Source: Dehalococcoidia bacterium (GTDB lineage: Bacteria > Chloroflexota > Dehalococcoidia > GIF9 > UBA5629). From it: a stretch of 58,039 nucleotides of DNA. The notes below the pieces were generated by a model, which saw nothing but the letters and a program-made list of their open reading frames with translations, was not told where the DNA came from and ran no database searches. Position 1 is the stretch's first letter; each line of letters opens with the position of its first letter. Location of the stretch: the NCBI GenBank assembly GCA_003142375.1, contig PLME01000016.1, positions 1 through 58,039 of the forward strand. Direction: 5' to 3'. Shown here piece by piece: positions 25,069 through 34,250 of this stretch. A program made the translations under genes and the position numbers.

Positions 25069-25653
25069 ATGAGATACAGGTCCAACGATGGTGATCTGAC
25101 CCCGATCATCGTCCTCATCATACTGAACTTCCTGGTGTATATCGCCGTCAATATCGCCAATTTTACAGGCGGCAGCATAATGCAGTTCCTGGCGCTCTCA
25201 AGGTCGACTTTCTTTGAGTACCCCTGGACTATTTTCACGTACATGTTCACACATCAGGCCTTTTTCCATATCCTGTTCAACATGCTGACACTGTACTTCT
25301 TCGGGCAATTCCTCAATAGAATAGTGGGCACCCGGATATTTTTGACGATCTATTTCATCGGAGGACTGGTAGCGGGACTGGTCATACTGCTACTGTCGCC
25401 CGTCACCTCCTTCACCATAGGCGCTTCCGGCGCCATTTTTGCTCTGGGTGGTGCGCTGGCGGTGCTTACGCCGCAGCTCAAGGTCTTCATTTTCCCCATT
25501 CCCGTGCCGATGCCCCTTTGGGTAGCCATACTGATCACCTTCCTGGTACTGGCTTTAATACCCGGAGTCTCATGGCAGGGGCACCTGGGCGGCCTGCTCT
25601 GCGGCCTGCTGGCGGGATGGCTTCTGCGCAGAAGGGTGCGCATCATTCTTTAA
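25069..25653 (+). CDS. Rhomboid-family intramembrane serine protease
   Basis: 194 residues, six hydrophobic helices. Catalytic serine lies in TIGASGAIFALGGAL (GxSG, near residues 120-125) and the catalytic histidine in WQGHLGGLLCGLLAGW near 170-180. The helix 2 signature THQAFFHILFNMLTLYFFG carries the conserved His/Asn used in the oxyanion region. It cleaves transmembrane substrates; targets are unknown. It is upstream by 22 nt of a small membrane protein and probably co-transcribed with it. Confidence 0.93.
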   Translation: MRYRSNDGDLTPIIVLIILNFLVYIAVNIANFTGGSIMQFLALSRSTFFEYPWTIFTYMFTHQAFFHILFNMLTLYFFGQFLNRIVGTRIFLTIYFIGGLVAGLVILLLSPVTSFTIGASGAIFALGGALAVLTPQLKVFIFPIPVPMPLWVAILITFLVLALIPGVSWQGHLGGLLCGLLAGWLLRRRVRIIL

Positions 25654-25675
25654 TAGCTGGTCCGGAGCTGACCTA

Positions 25676-26047
25676 ATGAACATCTTAATGCTTTTCTACA
25701 TGACCAATGCCGTGCTTATCACCGTGCATGAAATAGATTCGGCCTACTGGCGTGAGTGGAAGATGTTCAAACTGCCCGGCGGAATCAACTTTTTCCTGAT
25801 AATTCACATACCATTGGTATTCTTAATACTGTATGGCCTGCTGCAACTGCAGCAGCAGACTACCGCCGGTTACATAATATCGCTGATACTGGCCCTGGCC
25901 GGCATCTTCGCCTTCATCATTCACGCCGTATTCATAGGGCGGGGCAACAGGGAGTTCAATACGCCGGTATCCCTGTCCATACTCGTCGCCATACTGGCGG
26001 TTTCTATTATGCAGACGTGGCTGACAGTCATTGCCATGCTGGCGTAG
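25676..26047 (+). CDS. Small four-helix membrane protein (possibly DUF6713)
   Basis: 123 residues with four hydrophobic helices and the N-terminal motif LITVHEIDSAYWREWKMF, which I associate with the uncharacterised DUF6713 family, though from memory only. It has charged residues (His, Glu, Asp) inside or beside the first helix. The gene begins 22 nt after the rhomboid stop, so the two may be translated from one mRNA. Function is unknown. Confidence 0.75.
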   Translation: MNILMLFYMTNAVLITVHEIDSAYWREWKMFKLPGGINFFLIIHIPLVFLILYGLLQLQQQTTAGYIISLILALAGIFAFIIHAVFIGRGNREFNTPVSLSILVAILAVSIMQTWLTVIAMLA

Positions 26048-26112
26048 TCTTACCGCCGGATGACTGCCAGAAGGACGGCCATGCCCCCCTTCCATCTGCT
26101 TACCGACTCCAT

Positions 26113-26418
26113 CTAATTTTGAGTTTGATCGAAAGGAGGGGCCTCCGCAGCATCGCCAGTGGCCTGCAGCGTCTCCCGCTGCTTCTTCTGTTCATGCTCA
26201 AGGTATTCCATAGCGAATTCGCTGAACTTGATGACCCTGCCGTTGCGGATGCGCTTTTCAGGCTGCTCTATGTAGATATTGAACATATCGTCCAGGTCGA
26301 CCTCCACGCAGAGGTCGAGGATGACCTTCTTGCCCCATTCAAACCCTTCTCTGAAAGGGTTCTTGTCATGGTACTCGGGCTGGTGAACGTCGGTAAAAAG
26401 GATTTTGACTTTTCTCAT
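26113..26418 (-). CDS. Hypothetical protein, 101 residues
   Basis: Not recognised. It starts MRKVKILFTDVHQPEYHDK, contains a segment ILDLCVEVDLDDMFNIYIEQ that looks like a beta-strand and acidic helix, then a charged C-terminal tail rich in Glu, Lys and Gln. It has no signal peptide or membrane helix. GAGG lies upstream of the ATG. It is convergent with the membrane protein at 25676 and lies 93 nt downstream of the thioesterase gene on the same strand. Confidence 0.65.
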   Translation of the reverse strand: MRKVKILFTDVHQPEYHDKNPFREGFEWGKKVILDLCVEVDLDDMFNIYIEQPEKRIRNGRVIKFSEFAMEYLEHEQKKQRETLQATGDAAEAPPFDQTQN

Positions 26419-26511
26419 GGCCTCCTCACTGTCGCCTGATTAAAATTATAGAATTTGGCCGGTTAAACGTAAACCATAGAGTGGAACTCATGGCGCTGCG
26501 CTTGTGGCGGT

Positions 26512-26910
26512 TTAACCGAGTGGGATGGTTGTCCCGCTGGCCAGGGCTATTACCTTGCCCTCGGGGTCGGTGACCTTGATCTCCGAAATGCAAACGCGCC
26601 TGCCCCTCTTGACCACCATGCACTCGGCGATCAGCTTATCATTTTCTTTGACAGCGGCTATGAAATGAATGTTTAGCTGCGAAGCTACGTTAGTCGTGCC
26701 CAGCGAGTTGGTGGCATAGGCGAATGCCTGGTCGGCGACGGCGGTGATAATGCCCCCGAAGATCGTGCCGTTGAAGTTGATATATTCGGGCTTCATCCTC
26801 ATCTCTACCCTGGCGAAGCCGTCCGACAGCTCAATTAAACTCATGCCGAGGAAGGATGCGATGGGCTCGTTTTTACCCAGTTCTTTCAGTTTGTCTATAT
26901 TATCCGTCAT
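26512..26910 (-). CDS. PaaI-family hotdog-fold thioesterase
   Basis: 132 residues with a single hotdog domain. The family motif FNGTIFGGIITAVADQAFAYATNS (catalytic Asp in the long helix, here ADQ) and the strand pattern ASQLNIHFIAAVKEND are clear. It is expected to hydrolyse acyl- or aryl-CoA thioesters, as in PaaI. It lies upstream of the 101-residue hypothetical and divergent from the large surface protein. The substrate is not inferable from context. Confidence 0.88.
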   Translation of the reverse strand: MTDNIDKLKELGKNEPIASFLGMSLIELSDGFARVEMRMKPEYINFNGTIFGGIITAVADQAFAYATNSLGTTNVASQLNIHFIAAVKENDKLIAECMVVKRGRRVCISEIKVTDPEGKVIALASGTTIPLG

Positions 26911-27000
26911 CGTATTTCATCCGGTGCAGTAAAGTCATTCCTATGTTATCATATTGTCCGGTCCCTTTGTCTGCCACAATCGTAGTATTTTGCCGGTTAA

Positions 27001-30000
27001 ATGATTAGTAATCGTCGTTTTCTTTTAGCTTTTATCTGTTCACTGGCTATCATCACGAACTTTGCAGTGCCGGGTGGATGTTTTCTCCCTCTGCCGGCCG
27101 AGGCCGGCCCGGGTATCATGCGCTGGGAGACGGTTTCCACACCCTATTCCTACCCCGGCAGGAACGACATTTTAAATCCACTCATCGGCGGCGCCTTTAC
27201 CGGCAGTGAAATTCGTGACCTTTCCGTCGGCAGCGACAGCACCACACTATTGACGGCTGTCACGGTCGATGCCAGGTATATAAATACGGCCGCAGCTCCC
27301 GGCCCGCTGGGTGTGTTACTGGCTTCTTCGGATCGAGGTTTAAGCTGGACTGCCGCCCCCTATTTGCACCTGGTAAATGCAATGGGTTGGACGGCTGGCA
27401 ACCATGTCTATAACGTGTTGATAGCCGCCGATGACTCAAAGCTGTGGGCGGCTACGGCCGGCAACGCAGCCTCCGGGCCGGTCGAGTTGTGGGTTTCCAG
27501 CGACGCCGGTGCAAGCTGGAGCAACAGCCTGGTTCCCGCCCTGGCCGCAGGTGAGGCGATCAGTTCCCTGGATATATCGGTCGACTACACAACCGGGCGA
27601 GATTTCCTGGTTGCCACCCGCAGCAGCACCGGGGCCGGGCGTATCTTTATTACCAAACAGACCGGGTTCGGCGTCTGGAGCCAGCAGGCCAACCCCACAT
27701 CTGATGCGATGGACTTTTTCAGCGTCAAGTTTTCTCCGGGCTATGCCGGAGACCAATCTGTGATAGCTGTGCTGGCCAATGCGACCTCGACCTTTTACAA
27801 CATAGGTATCAGAGACATAAACAACAATTCCCTATCTTCATGGATATACACGGGAAACGGCATCGAAATAATCTCCAGCACTTCACCGGTTGGAGCATCG
27901 CCATCATTTTCCACGCTGGCGACGGCCGATATATCACTGCCGGCCGATTTCTCCGGCCAGACCGTCAGCCTGCGGCGTGCCTTTGTCAGCCTCAACGTAC
28001 CCTCGCCGATTCTCGGGACGGATGAATCGGGTATTTTCCGCATGGACGATTCAGTTCCGGCTTCGCTACTAAACACTACGGCCAACTCCACCCTCCAGGT
28101 TTACAGTATAGCCTTCTCCGGAACATATCAGACGGGCAAACTGCTGGCCGGTTTCGTGTGGGGGTCTCCCTGCAATGCGGCCGTGCCGACAGTGTTCGCC
28201 GATACACCCTGTATTTGTGCAGGATCATGCGTATATAAGTCGCTCAAGCCGCCAACGGGAGCAGCCAATCAGGGGCTTTGCGGCAGCGCCAGCATTTTGA
28301 CCTGCAGCGATAACCTGACAGGAATCGGTTCGGCCCTGGTGGCCTGGGACCACGATGGCTCGCTGGCCTATGCGGCAACCGGCTCGGGCACCATAGCCGA
28401 CAACATCACCTGGTGGGACTCCTCTTCAAGGCCCGGCCCCTGGATTTCAACGCTGATACCCGATGATGAGTCGGCTCTCTCCATCAGCCGCAATAACGGC
28501 GATACCTGGAACCAGCTCGCCCTGATAGATACCACCATCGACTGGTTCAACGATGTGGCCGTATCAGCCGATTGTTCCACTGTTTACCTGGCCTCGGTTA
28601 ACCGGAATATCGGGACCGGCTGCAATGAATTCGACAGCATCTGGCGTTCGACCATCAGCCCGGCTGCAGCGGCTCCCTTCCCGGCGCCTGGAGCCACAGG
28701 ATTTTCATGGGAGCGTGTCTTTACGCACACCACCTCGGTATGCTGCCGCTTCCCTCAGACCGATTTGCCCATATTGCGTACGGTGCCGTCCTGCACCGAT
28801 TCGGCGGACGGCGGCATCGTGGCCTGGGCTGCTCAATATGAGCCTTTGACGCCGGCCGGCAAAGGTGGTGTGATGGCATGGTCTTCCGACTATGGCGACT
28901 ACTGGTCAGCCATAGCTCCCAGCGACATCGTGCAGGATTTCACCTTCGATACGGGCAAGATAATTTACACCCTCAGCCTGCGGGGGATAGTGCAGAAGCT
29001 GGTATACAGCGGTACGGCGTGGCCCAATACCATTCCCGTTACCAATTGCGGGCTGTACGGCCATACCATTGCCGCACGAAACGGGCAGGTGTTGGTAGGA
29101 GCGGTGCTGGCCAATATGCAGGGCGGGGCGGTGGCCTATTCGGCCAACAGCGGCCAGAACTGGTACATCTACAAAGACCGCATCCCTTCGGGCGGCAACC
29201 TGCATGTCATCTTCGATGTAAACTACGAAAACAATTCATTCATTTATGCCGCAACGGATGATAATGGCACGGGCAGCGTCTACCGCAACACTGCGCCCAA
29301 CTTCACACGCTGGCATGACGGCGACCTGATGGATGTTTCCAACGGCGCCACAGGCCCCGACTGGTGGAATGATGGCTACAGCCAGGCCGCAGGCGACCCG
29401 CCGCACCAGCGCAGTTTCTTCGGCATCGTCATGGCCAATACCGGGAACCCCCAGCCGGCCCTCTATGCCGCCCACGATAATATCACCGGTTCAGTGGCAC
29501 CCGGGCCGGGCGGACTGCCTTCCAACAGCGGAGTATGCCGCACTCTGGAATGCAGGAACGGCATCCCCAAACCGGGAGTGTACTGGGACTGCCTGGATAT
29601 ATTCGCGCCGCCCACGCAAAACGACGTGCATTTTACGCTCGAGCCGACATCCCTGAAGGCCTGCGGATGCTGCTCCCCCAATACCAATACGACACTATTT
29701 GCCATCGATAATCAGTCGGGCCTGACACTCAGCGCCAGCGCTTTTCTGCAGACGGAGAATATAACCGCCCTGCTGGCGGCGTTGGGCCTCAACGGCCGCT
29801 ATAAGCAAACTCCCGGTTATAACCCCGACAACAATAAGGGCATGCTGTGGGCGTATACGGACTGCCTGGCTAAAAGAGGCCCTGTCCTGAGGAGCCCGCA
29901 AGACCAGGCGCTAGCCGGCGCCGATCCTGTAACCGGTCGCAACCAGCAGATCGACCTGTCATGGGAACAGCTCTGCCTGAGCAATACGTATGAGATGCAG

Positions 30001-30699
30001 ATCGCCAAGGACCGGAATTTTAGCTTGAGGATTAATCCGGAGATATCCAACGCTAACCATATCGAGTCAGTCACCGGGTCGATCCTTATAAATACGGACC
30101 CGGTGAATGTCACCAACCCAGCGGCCTGGCTTTCGCCCGGCTCGCTGCCCGAGGCCGGCGCATTTTACTACTGGAGGATACGCTCTTACAGGTCGGCCAC
30201 CGGCCAGATTGCCGTCAGCCCGTGGTCCGAGCCTCGCAGCTTCAAGGTCGCGCCCGGCTTTATGGTCAAGTCGCCCTACCTGGGAGTCCAGCTTCTCTCG
30301 CCGGTAAACCGGTATACAGCCTGCAAGGTTCGGCCCTCGTTCTCCTGGTCGCCCTGGAAGGAGGCTACGGGCTATGAGTTCGAGCTGTCCGGCGACGCCG
30401 GGTTTAAACAGGTAATCAGGGACGCCCGCACGTCCACCACGGCTTATCAGTATAATGGCACTTTGGACTATGAGACGGGTTATTTCTGGCGGGTACGTGC
30501 CGTGGAGGTTAACGGGCAACCGATTACCAGCGACTGGAGCGCCACTTTCACCTTCCAGACCGAACCGGCGCCTCCGGTTGTCAAAGCCCCTCCCGTCGAA
30601 ACTTCCACCCCCTTGTGGGTCTGGGGTGTCATCGCGGTCGGCGTAATTCTTATTATAATTACACTGGTAATGATAATCAGGCTGCGCTCGCAGCTTTAA
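27001..30699 (+). CDS. Very large secreted Asp-box (BNR-like) surface protein with C-terminal membrane anchor
   Basis: 1232 residues. An N-terminal signal peptide (about 1-37, ending AEA) leads into a region with at least five Asp-box motifs (SxDxGxxW), such as SSDRGLSW, SSDAGASW, SRNNGDTW, SSDYGDYW and SANSGQNW, as found in beta-propeller sialidase-like or sortilin-like folds. The Cys-rich stretches around 390-430 and 860-900 suggest disulfides. After about 965 there are two FN3-like modules (IDLSWEQLCLSNTYEMQIAKD, FSWSPWKEATGYEFELSGD). A transmembrane helix and short basic tail (last about 30 residues) anchor it. No hydrolase catalytic triad is recognised. A paralogous lipoprotein is at 38874-40436. 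Confidence 0.88.
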   Translation: MISNRRFLLAFICSLAIITNFAVPGGCFLPLPAEAGPGIMRWETVSTPYSYPGRNDILNPLIGGAFTGSEIRDLSVGSDSTTLLTAVTVDARYINTAAAPGPLGVLLASSDRGLSWTAAPYLHLVNAMGWTAGNHVYNVLIAADDSKLWAATAGNAASGPVELWVSSDAGASWSNSLVPALAAGEAISSLDISVDYTTGRDFLVATRSSTGAGRIFITKQTGFGVWSQQANPTSDAMDFFSVKFSPGYAGDQSVIAVLANATSTFYNIGIRDINNNSLSSWIYTGNGIEIISSTSPVGASPSFSTLATADISLPADFSGQTVSLRRAFVSLNVPSPILGTDESGIFRMDDSVPASLLNTTANSTLQVYSIAFSGTYQTGKLLAGFVWGSPCNAAVPTVFADTPCICAGSCVYKSLKPPTGAANQGLCGSASILTCSDNLTGIGSALVAWDHDGSLAYAATGSGTIADNITWWDSSSRPGPWISTLIPDDESALSISRNNGDTWNQLALIDTTIDWFNDVAVSADCSTVYLASVNRNIGTGCNEFDSIWRSTISPAAAAPFPAPGATGFSWERVFTHTTSVCCRFPQTDLPILRTVPSCTDSADGGIVAWAAQYEPLTPAGKGGVMAWSSDYGDYWSAIAPSDIVQDFTFDTGKIIYTLSLRGIVQKLVYSGTAWPNTIPVTNCGLYGHTIAARNGQVLVGAVLANMQGGAVAYSANSGQNWYIYKDRIPSGGNLHVIFDVNYENNSFIYAATDDNGTGSVYRNTAPNFTRWHDGDLMDVSNGATGPDWWNDGYSQAAGDPPHQRSFFGIVMANTGNPQPALYAAHDNITGSVAPGPGGLPSNSGVCRTLECRNGIPKPGVYWDCLDIFAPPTQNDVHFTLEPTSLKACGCCSPNTNTTLFAIDNQSGLTLSASAFLQTENITALLAALGLNGRYKQTPGYNPDNNKGMLWAYTDCLAKRGPVLRSPQDQALAGADPVTGRNQQIDLSWEQLCLSNTYEMQIAKDRNFSLRINPEISNANHIESVTGSILINTDPVNVTNPAAWLSPGSLPEAGAFYYWRIRSYRSATGQIAVSPWSEPRSFKVAPGFMVKSPYLGVQLLSPVNRYTACKVRPSFSWSPWKEATGYEFELSGDAGFKQVIRDARTSTTAYQYNGTLDYETGYFWRVRAVEVNGQPITSDWSATFTFQTEPAPPVVKAPPVETSTPLWVWGVIAVGVILIIITLVMIIRLRSQL

Positions 30700-30740
30700 T
30701 GTCTCCCATGATATTTGGTATTGACTGTTAGTATTTGCAA

Positions 30741-31583
30741 ATGAGAATATCCAGAGAATGCCGCCAATGCCTGCTGAAGCTGGCCGCCCAGGCCTCGAGG
30801 CTGGCCGCTGAAGACGAAACCCTCCGTGGAGCGGCCAGGCAAAAAGCCGAACAGGTACTGGAGGAGAAGTTGAAGCCAGGCTCGGTTTCCATCGTGGTAG
30901 CCTCCGCTATGCATGCCGCCGTTAAAAAGGCCAGCGGCAACCCCGACCCTTACCGCAGCATGAAGGATATTGAGATCGAAACAGCCCGCCAGCTTTTCGA
31001 CTCGGTCAAATCCAGCTATAAAGAGGGTTTCGTGGAATATTTGAAGCTGGCCGCTCTGGGCAATGCCATTGACTTTTTCCGGCCTATCGAGGAGGTCAGG
31101 CAGGAGATAAACAGGAATCGCCTGGCCTTTACCATCGACGATTCCTCCTTACTGGAAAGCAAAGTCAAAAGGTCCCGTAATATCCTCTACCTGGCCGACA
31201 ATGCCGGAGAGGTATATTTCGACCTGCCGTTATTGAAGCTCATGAGGAGGTACAGCCGCGTCGTTTACGTAGTCAAGCAAGACCCGGTGCAGAACGACAT
31301 AACGCTGGAGGAGATCAAGAAGGCGGGTATGGAAAAACAGGTCGGAGAAGTGATGACGACAGGCACGGCCACACCGGGCATCGACTTCTCACAGGCCTCG
31401 GACGATTTCAAGCGCGCCTTCGAAGACGCCGATTTTGTCTTCGCCAAGGGTATGGGCTATTATGAAACGTTGGAAGAATTACCTGCCGAGGGCAAGATAT
31501 TCTTCTGTCTGAAGGCAAAATGCAGTCCCGTGGCCAGATCGCTGAAAGTCCTGTTGAACAGCTACGTGGCCCTGCTGCACTAA
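30741..31583 (+). CDS. DUF89 / ARMT1-like metal-dependent phosphatase family protein
   Basis: 280 residues. The N-terminal CRQCLLKLA is the cysteine-containing start typical of bacterial and archaeal DUF89 proteins. The catalytic region has YLADNAGEVYFDLPLL (Asp and Asn metal ligands, near 150-165) and DFVFAKGMGYYETLEE near the C-terminus. The family is known as damage-control phosphatases acting on phosphometabolites; the substrate here is unknown. ATG 30741 is preferred over the TTG two codons upstream. It is followed 12 nt later by a radical SAM gene, so the two are probably co-transcribed. Confidence 0.88.
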   Translation: MRISRECRQCLLKLAAQASRLAAEDETLRGAARQKAEQVLEEKLKPGSVSIVVASAMHAAVKKASGNPDPYRSMKDIEIETARQLFDSVKSSYKEGFVEYLKLAALGNAIDFFRPIEEVRQEINRNRLAFTIDDSSLLESKVKRSRNILYLADNAGEVYFDLPLLKLMRRYSRVVYVVKQDPVQNDITLEEIKKAGMEKQVGEVMTTGTATPGIDFSQASDDFKRAFEDADFVFAKGMGYYETLEELPAEGKIFFCLKAKCSPVARSLKVLLNSYVALLH

Positions 31584-31595
31584 TCGAGAGAGAAT

Positions 31596-32528
31596 ATGGC
31601 ATTTGAAAGGCCGGATATAATAAGACCACCCAGTGAGCATGCCAGCTACTACCTGCCTCTGACCTCCGGGTGCTCGAATAACTCCTGCTCGTTCTGCAAT
31701 TTTTCCTTCACTCAGCTTGGCATCAGGGAATTACAGGATGTTAAGCAGGAAATCGATGCCATGTCCCTCTATTTTAACCAGGGCATCCGCGTGCAGGGGC
31801 AGCCCGATATCATGTACATGATCCTCTGGCGCTGGGATGGCAAAAAGGTCTTCCTTCAGGACGGAGACGCGCTGGTTTATCCCTACGCGAAGCTGGTGGA
31901 AGCGCTGAAGTATCTGAATGAGAAATTCCCGGAATTGGAGCGTATTGCCAGCTATGCCACACCTCAGGATATCCTCAGGCGTAGCGTGGATGAGCTTAAG
32001 GCTCTGAAAAAACTGAAGCTGGGCATATTGTATATGGGTGTGGAGAGTGGCGACGATGACGTGCTGACACATATTCATAAGAACGCGACTCATGCAGAGA
32101 TGGTGCAGGCGGCCGCCAGGGTCAAGGAATCGGGCATACTGCTCTCGGTGACCGTGATACTGGGCCTGGGTGGTGTTAAGGGCAGCCGCAAGCACGCACT
32201 GGAGAGCGCCCGGATATTGACGGAAATGGACCCCGATTACGCCGGCGCCCTGACTCTGACGCTCATACCGGGCACCGCCCTCTATGGGGAATGGGAGCGC
32301 GGAGAATTCGACCTGATCACCCCCTTCGATTCACTGCAGGAGCTGCGTACCATCATGGAAAATTCCACTTTCAGTAACTGCTTTTTCAGCTCCATGCATG
32401 CTTCGAACTACTACGCCATAAGGGGGACCATGCCGGCCGATAAGGCCAGGGTGCTGAAGCAGTTGGATACTATACTGTCCAGGAAAGACCCAGCCCTGCT
32501 GCGCCCCGAGTTTTTAAGGGGCCTGTAA
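31596..32528 (+). CDS. Radical SAM protein (Elp3/HemN-like core)
   Basis: 310 residues. The iron-sulfur motif is CSNNSCSFC (CX4CX2C, about residues 28-36) preceded by YYLPLTSG. Downstream there is a typical barrel strand LGILYMGVESGDDDVLTHIHK and VTVILGLGGVKGSRKHA. This belongs to a group of uncharacterised radical SAM enzymes in anaerobes in which CX4CX2C replaces CX3CX2C. GAGAGA precedes the ATG. No C-terminal accessory cluster motif is visible. It probably shares a transcript with the DUF89 gene. Confidence 0.9.
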   Translation: MAFERPDIIRPPSEHASYYLPLTSGCSNNSCSFCNFSFTQLGIRELQDVKQEIDAMSLYFNQGIRVQGQPDIMYMILWRWDGKKVFLQDGDALVYPYAKLVEALKYLNEKFPELERIASYATPQDILRRSVDELKALKKLKLGILYMGVESGDDDVLTHIHKNATHAEMVQAAARVKESGILLSVTVILGLGGVKGSRKHALESARILTEMDPDYAGALTLTLIPGTALYGEWERGEFDLITPFDSLQELRTIMENSTFSNCFFSSMHASNYYAIRGTMPADKARVLKQLDTILSRKDPALLRPEFLRGL

Positions 32529-32561
32529 CTGCATCCCTCAATCGGTCCCAAAAAATGGAAA

Positions 32562-32601
32562 GGGCCGCAGTTTACGTAGGGAGGTGCCGAAACTGCGGCC
32601 C
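32562..32601 (-). terminator. Hairpin downstream of the pilin gene (possible terminator for both flanking genes)
   Basis: GGGCCGCAGTTT (32562-32573) and AAACTGCGGCCC (32590-32601) form a perfect 12-bp stem with a 16-nt loop. On the minus strand it is followed by CTTTCCATTTTTT, a moderate U-tract. It sits between the convergent radical SAM and pilin genes. Confidence 0.6.
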
Positions 32602-32619
32602 GGGCACGACTTAAATTAT

Positions 32620-33225
32620 TTAGTTAAGGTTCATTACGTAGGAGAGCGATCCAGGCAGGGTCCTCTGGACGGTTATCACCGAACCTACCCCCGGTTTTAC
32701 CTGCAGGGTAAAAGTGGTGTTGGCTGTCAGGTTGTCGGAGAGGGTCTGTCCGGTGCCGAGGTCGCTGAGGTTAATGGTAATCTGGCATTGCGCTCCCGGC
32801 TCCAGCAGGTTGGCGTCATTATCGGTGTTGCCCGTGAACGTGGTTGTCCACTTCACGTTATTCAGATAAGAGCCCTTGGTTGCCAGGCTGATCACGCATT
32901 TGTTGGTGGCGTTGGAGGTCCCGTCGCAGGGAGTCATATCGATCGGGTTGCCGGCGGGCGTATTCCTGACGGTTACTATCAGGCTGCTGACATTTTCCTC
33001 ATCGGCGCTTTTAGCGACGACAGCGCCGGAAACCTGCAAATTGCTCTGCGCTTCCGTGAGGCCTGCATAGATGGTCGCCTTGCCCTGCTCGGCTGAAAAC
33101 AAGCCGGCGCTCAGTACGGCATAGCCGAAAACCGCCGCTACGGTAACAAAGGCTATCAGGATGATGGCGGTTTCCAGGCCTGTCATACCCCTCTGGTCCT
33201 TTAACAAATTCTTCACTGCTTTCAT
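32620..33225 (-). CDS. Archaellin/type IV pilin-like protein (class III signal peptide)
   Basis: 201 residues. The N-terminus MKAVKNLLKDQRG is a short basic class III signal, followed by a hydrophobic spine MTGLETAIILIAFVTVAAVFG, with cleavage expected after Gly13, as for archaeal archaellins and pilins. The remainder is a polar beta-rich domain with two cysteines in the middle and one later. It is likely a subunit of a surface filament. No ATPase or platform gene of an archaellum or pilus is in the window. The product resembles the archaellin-like genes reported in Chloroflexota. The start is settled by the signal peptide. Confidence 0.85.
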   Translation of the reverse strand: MKAVKNLLKDQRGMTGLETAIILIAFVTVAAVFGYAVLSAGLFSAEQGKATIYAGLTEAQSNLQVSGAVVAKSADEENVSSLIVTVRNTPAGNPIDMTPCDGTSNATNKCVISLATKGSYLNNVKWTTTFTGNTDNDANLLEPGAQCQITINLSDLGTGQTLSDNLTANTTFTLQVKPGVGSVITVQRTLPGSLSYVMNLN

Positions 33226-33515
33226 TCGATCACCACGCTATTTTATTTTGATGTATTAACATAATACATAGGTATTTACCATGGGCAAAGACCCAGAAAG
33301 TACAATGTCAATGACCCATTAGTCCCATATTAATGTAATAAAATGGTACTGTGTCAGGTTCGTCGCAAACGTGACCCGTATAAGGTCGGTGAAAAAATCG
33401 CTGATTGGCCGGTCAGTTAGGTTCAGTTACGTTTAAGGCGGCCGGAGGGACTGTCGTCTGACCATAGAGATTGCTTCGCTTTGCTCGCAATGACCGGATA
33501 AGTCGCCTCCGGATG
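33226..33515. other. Intergenic region between pilin and HAD genes with one dispersed-repeat fragment
   Basis: 290 nt without a gene. Positions 33469-33494 read GATTGCTTCGC then TTTGCTCGCAATGAC, an inverted copy of the repeat found at 34614-34640. The remainder is AT-rich near the pilin start, likely holding its promoter, and otherwise unremarkable. No riboswitch was recognised. Confidence 0.55.
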
Positions 33516-34208
33516 TTAGATATGATCGGCGACCTGGCAGAGGTTGTGGATGACGGTGCAGTCGCAGGAGTTCGAGCTTCCTTTGCGGTCTATGAGCAGG
33601 GGCTTGATCCCCACGCCCCTGGCGCCCTTGATATCCTGCTCGTACTGGTCCCCTATGAAGACCGTCTCGTCCGCCGAGACGCCCGCACGCTGCAGCGCAA
33701 GCTGGAATATTTCGGGGTTGGGCTTGTCGTAGCCGACCTCGAAGGATGTCACCTTGAAGTCGAGATAGGGTGCGAAGCCCAGCTCTTCGCAGTAAGCGTC
33801 GATCTCCTGCCCGATATTGGAGATAACGCCGATTTTCAAGCCCTTTTCTTTGAGGGCTTTCAGTATGGGCAGGGAGTCATCGAAGGGTACAAATTTGAAT
33901 CCCCTGGTAAAAGCCTTGGCCAGCATCTGCAGGGCCTTTTCGGGTGTGGCTGGGGGGTCGACGTTTCTCAAGATACGCATGCCGTAGCCCTCATAGGCCT
34001 TGAATTTTTCCTTCTCGGGGCGCTCACGGATGGGAGACTTGAAATTCTCCTGCCGCCAGTAGGTGTCGGCATCGGGCAGCGCCTCGGCTATCTGCTCCGC
34101 AGTCACATTTATACCCAGCCCGCGTGCCGTTTCAGCGTAGTATTCGTCGCGGGGCGGGTCGAAATAGGCCAGCGTATTGAAGAAATCGAAACAGACGGCT
34201 TTAATCAT
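33516..34208 (-). CDS. HAD-superfamily hydrolase (haloacid dehalogenase-like)
   Basis: 230 residues. Motif I is CFDFFNTL (Asp nucleophile at residue 8, with an aromatic at +2 as in dehalogenase-type HADs rather than the DxD of phosphatases). Motif II is GVISNIG (Ser), motif III GYDKPNPEIFQ (Lys) and motif IV FIGDQYEQDIKGA. A cap region lies between motifs I and II. The aromatic at +2 also occurs in some phosphatase-like members, so a dehalogenase role is only possible, not shown. The gene precedes the 290-nt repeat-bearing region before the pilin. Confidence 0.88.
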   Translation of the reverse strand: MIKAVCFDFFNTLAYFDPPRDEYYAETARGLGINVTAEQIAEALPDADTYWRQENFKSPIRERPEKEKFKAYEGYGMRILRNVDPPATPEKALQMLAKAFTRGFKFVPFDDSLPILKALKEKGLKIGVISNIGQEIDAYCEELGFAPYLDFKVTSFEVGYDKPNPEIFQLALQRAGVSADETVFIGDQYEQDIKGARGVGIKPLLIDRKGSSNSCDCTVIHNLCQVADHI

Positions 34209-34250
34209 GGCAATTTAAAATTATGGTTCCTATCCGATATAAAAGTCAAT

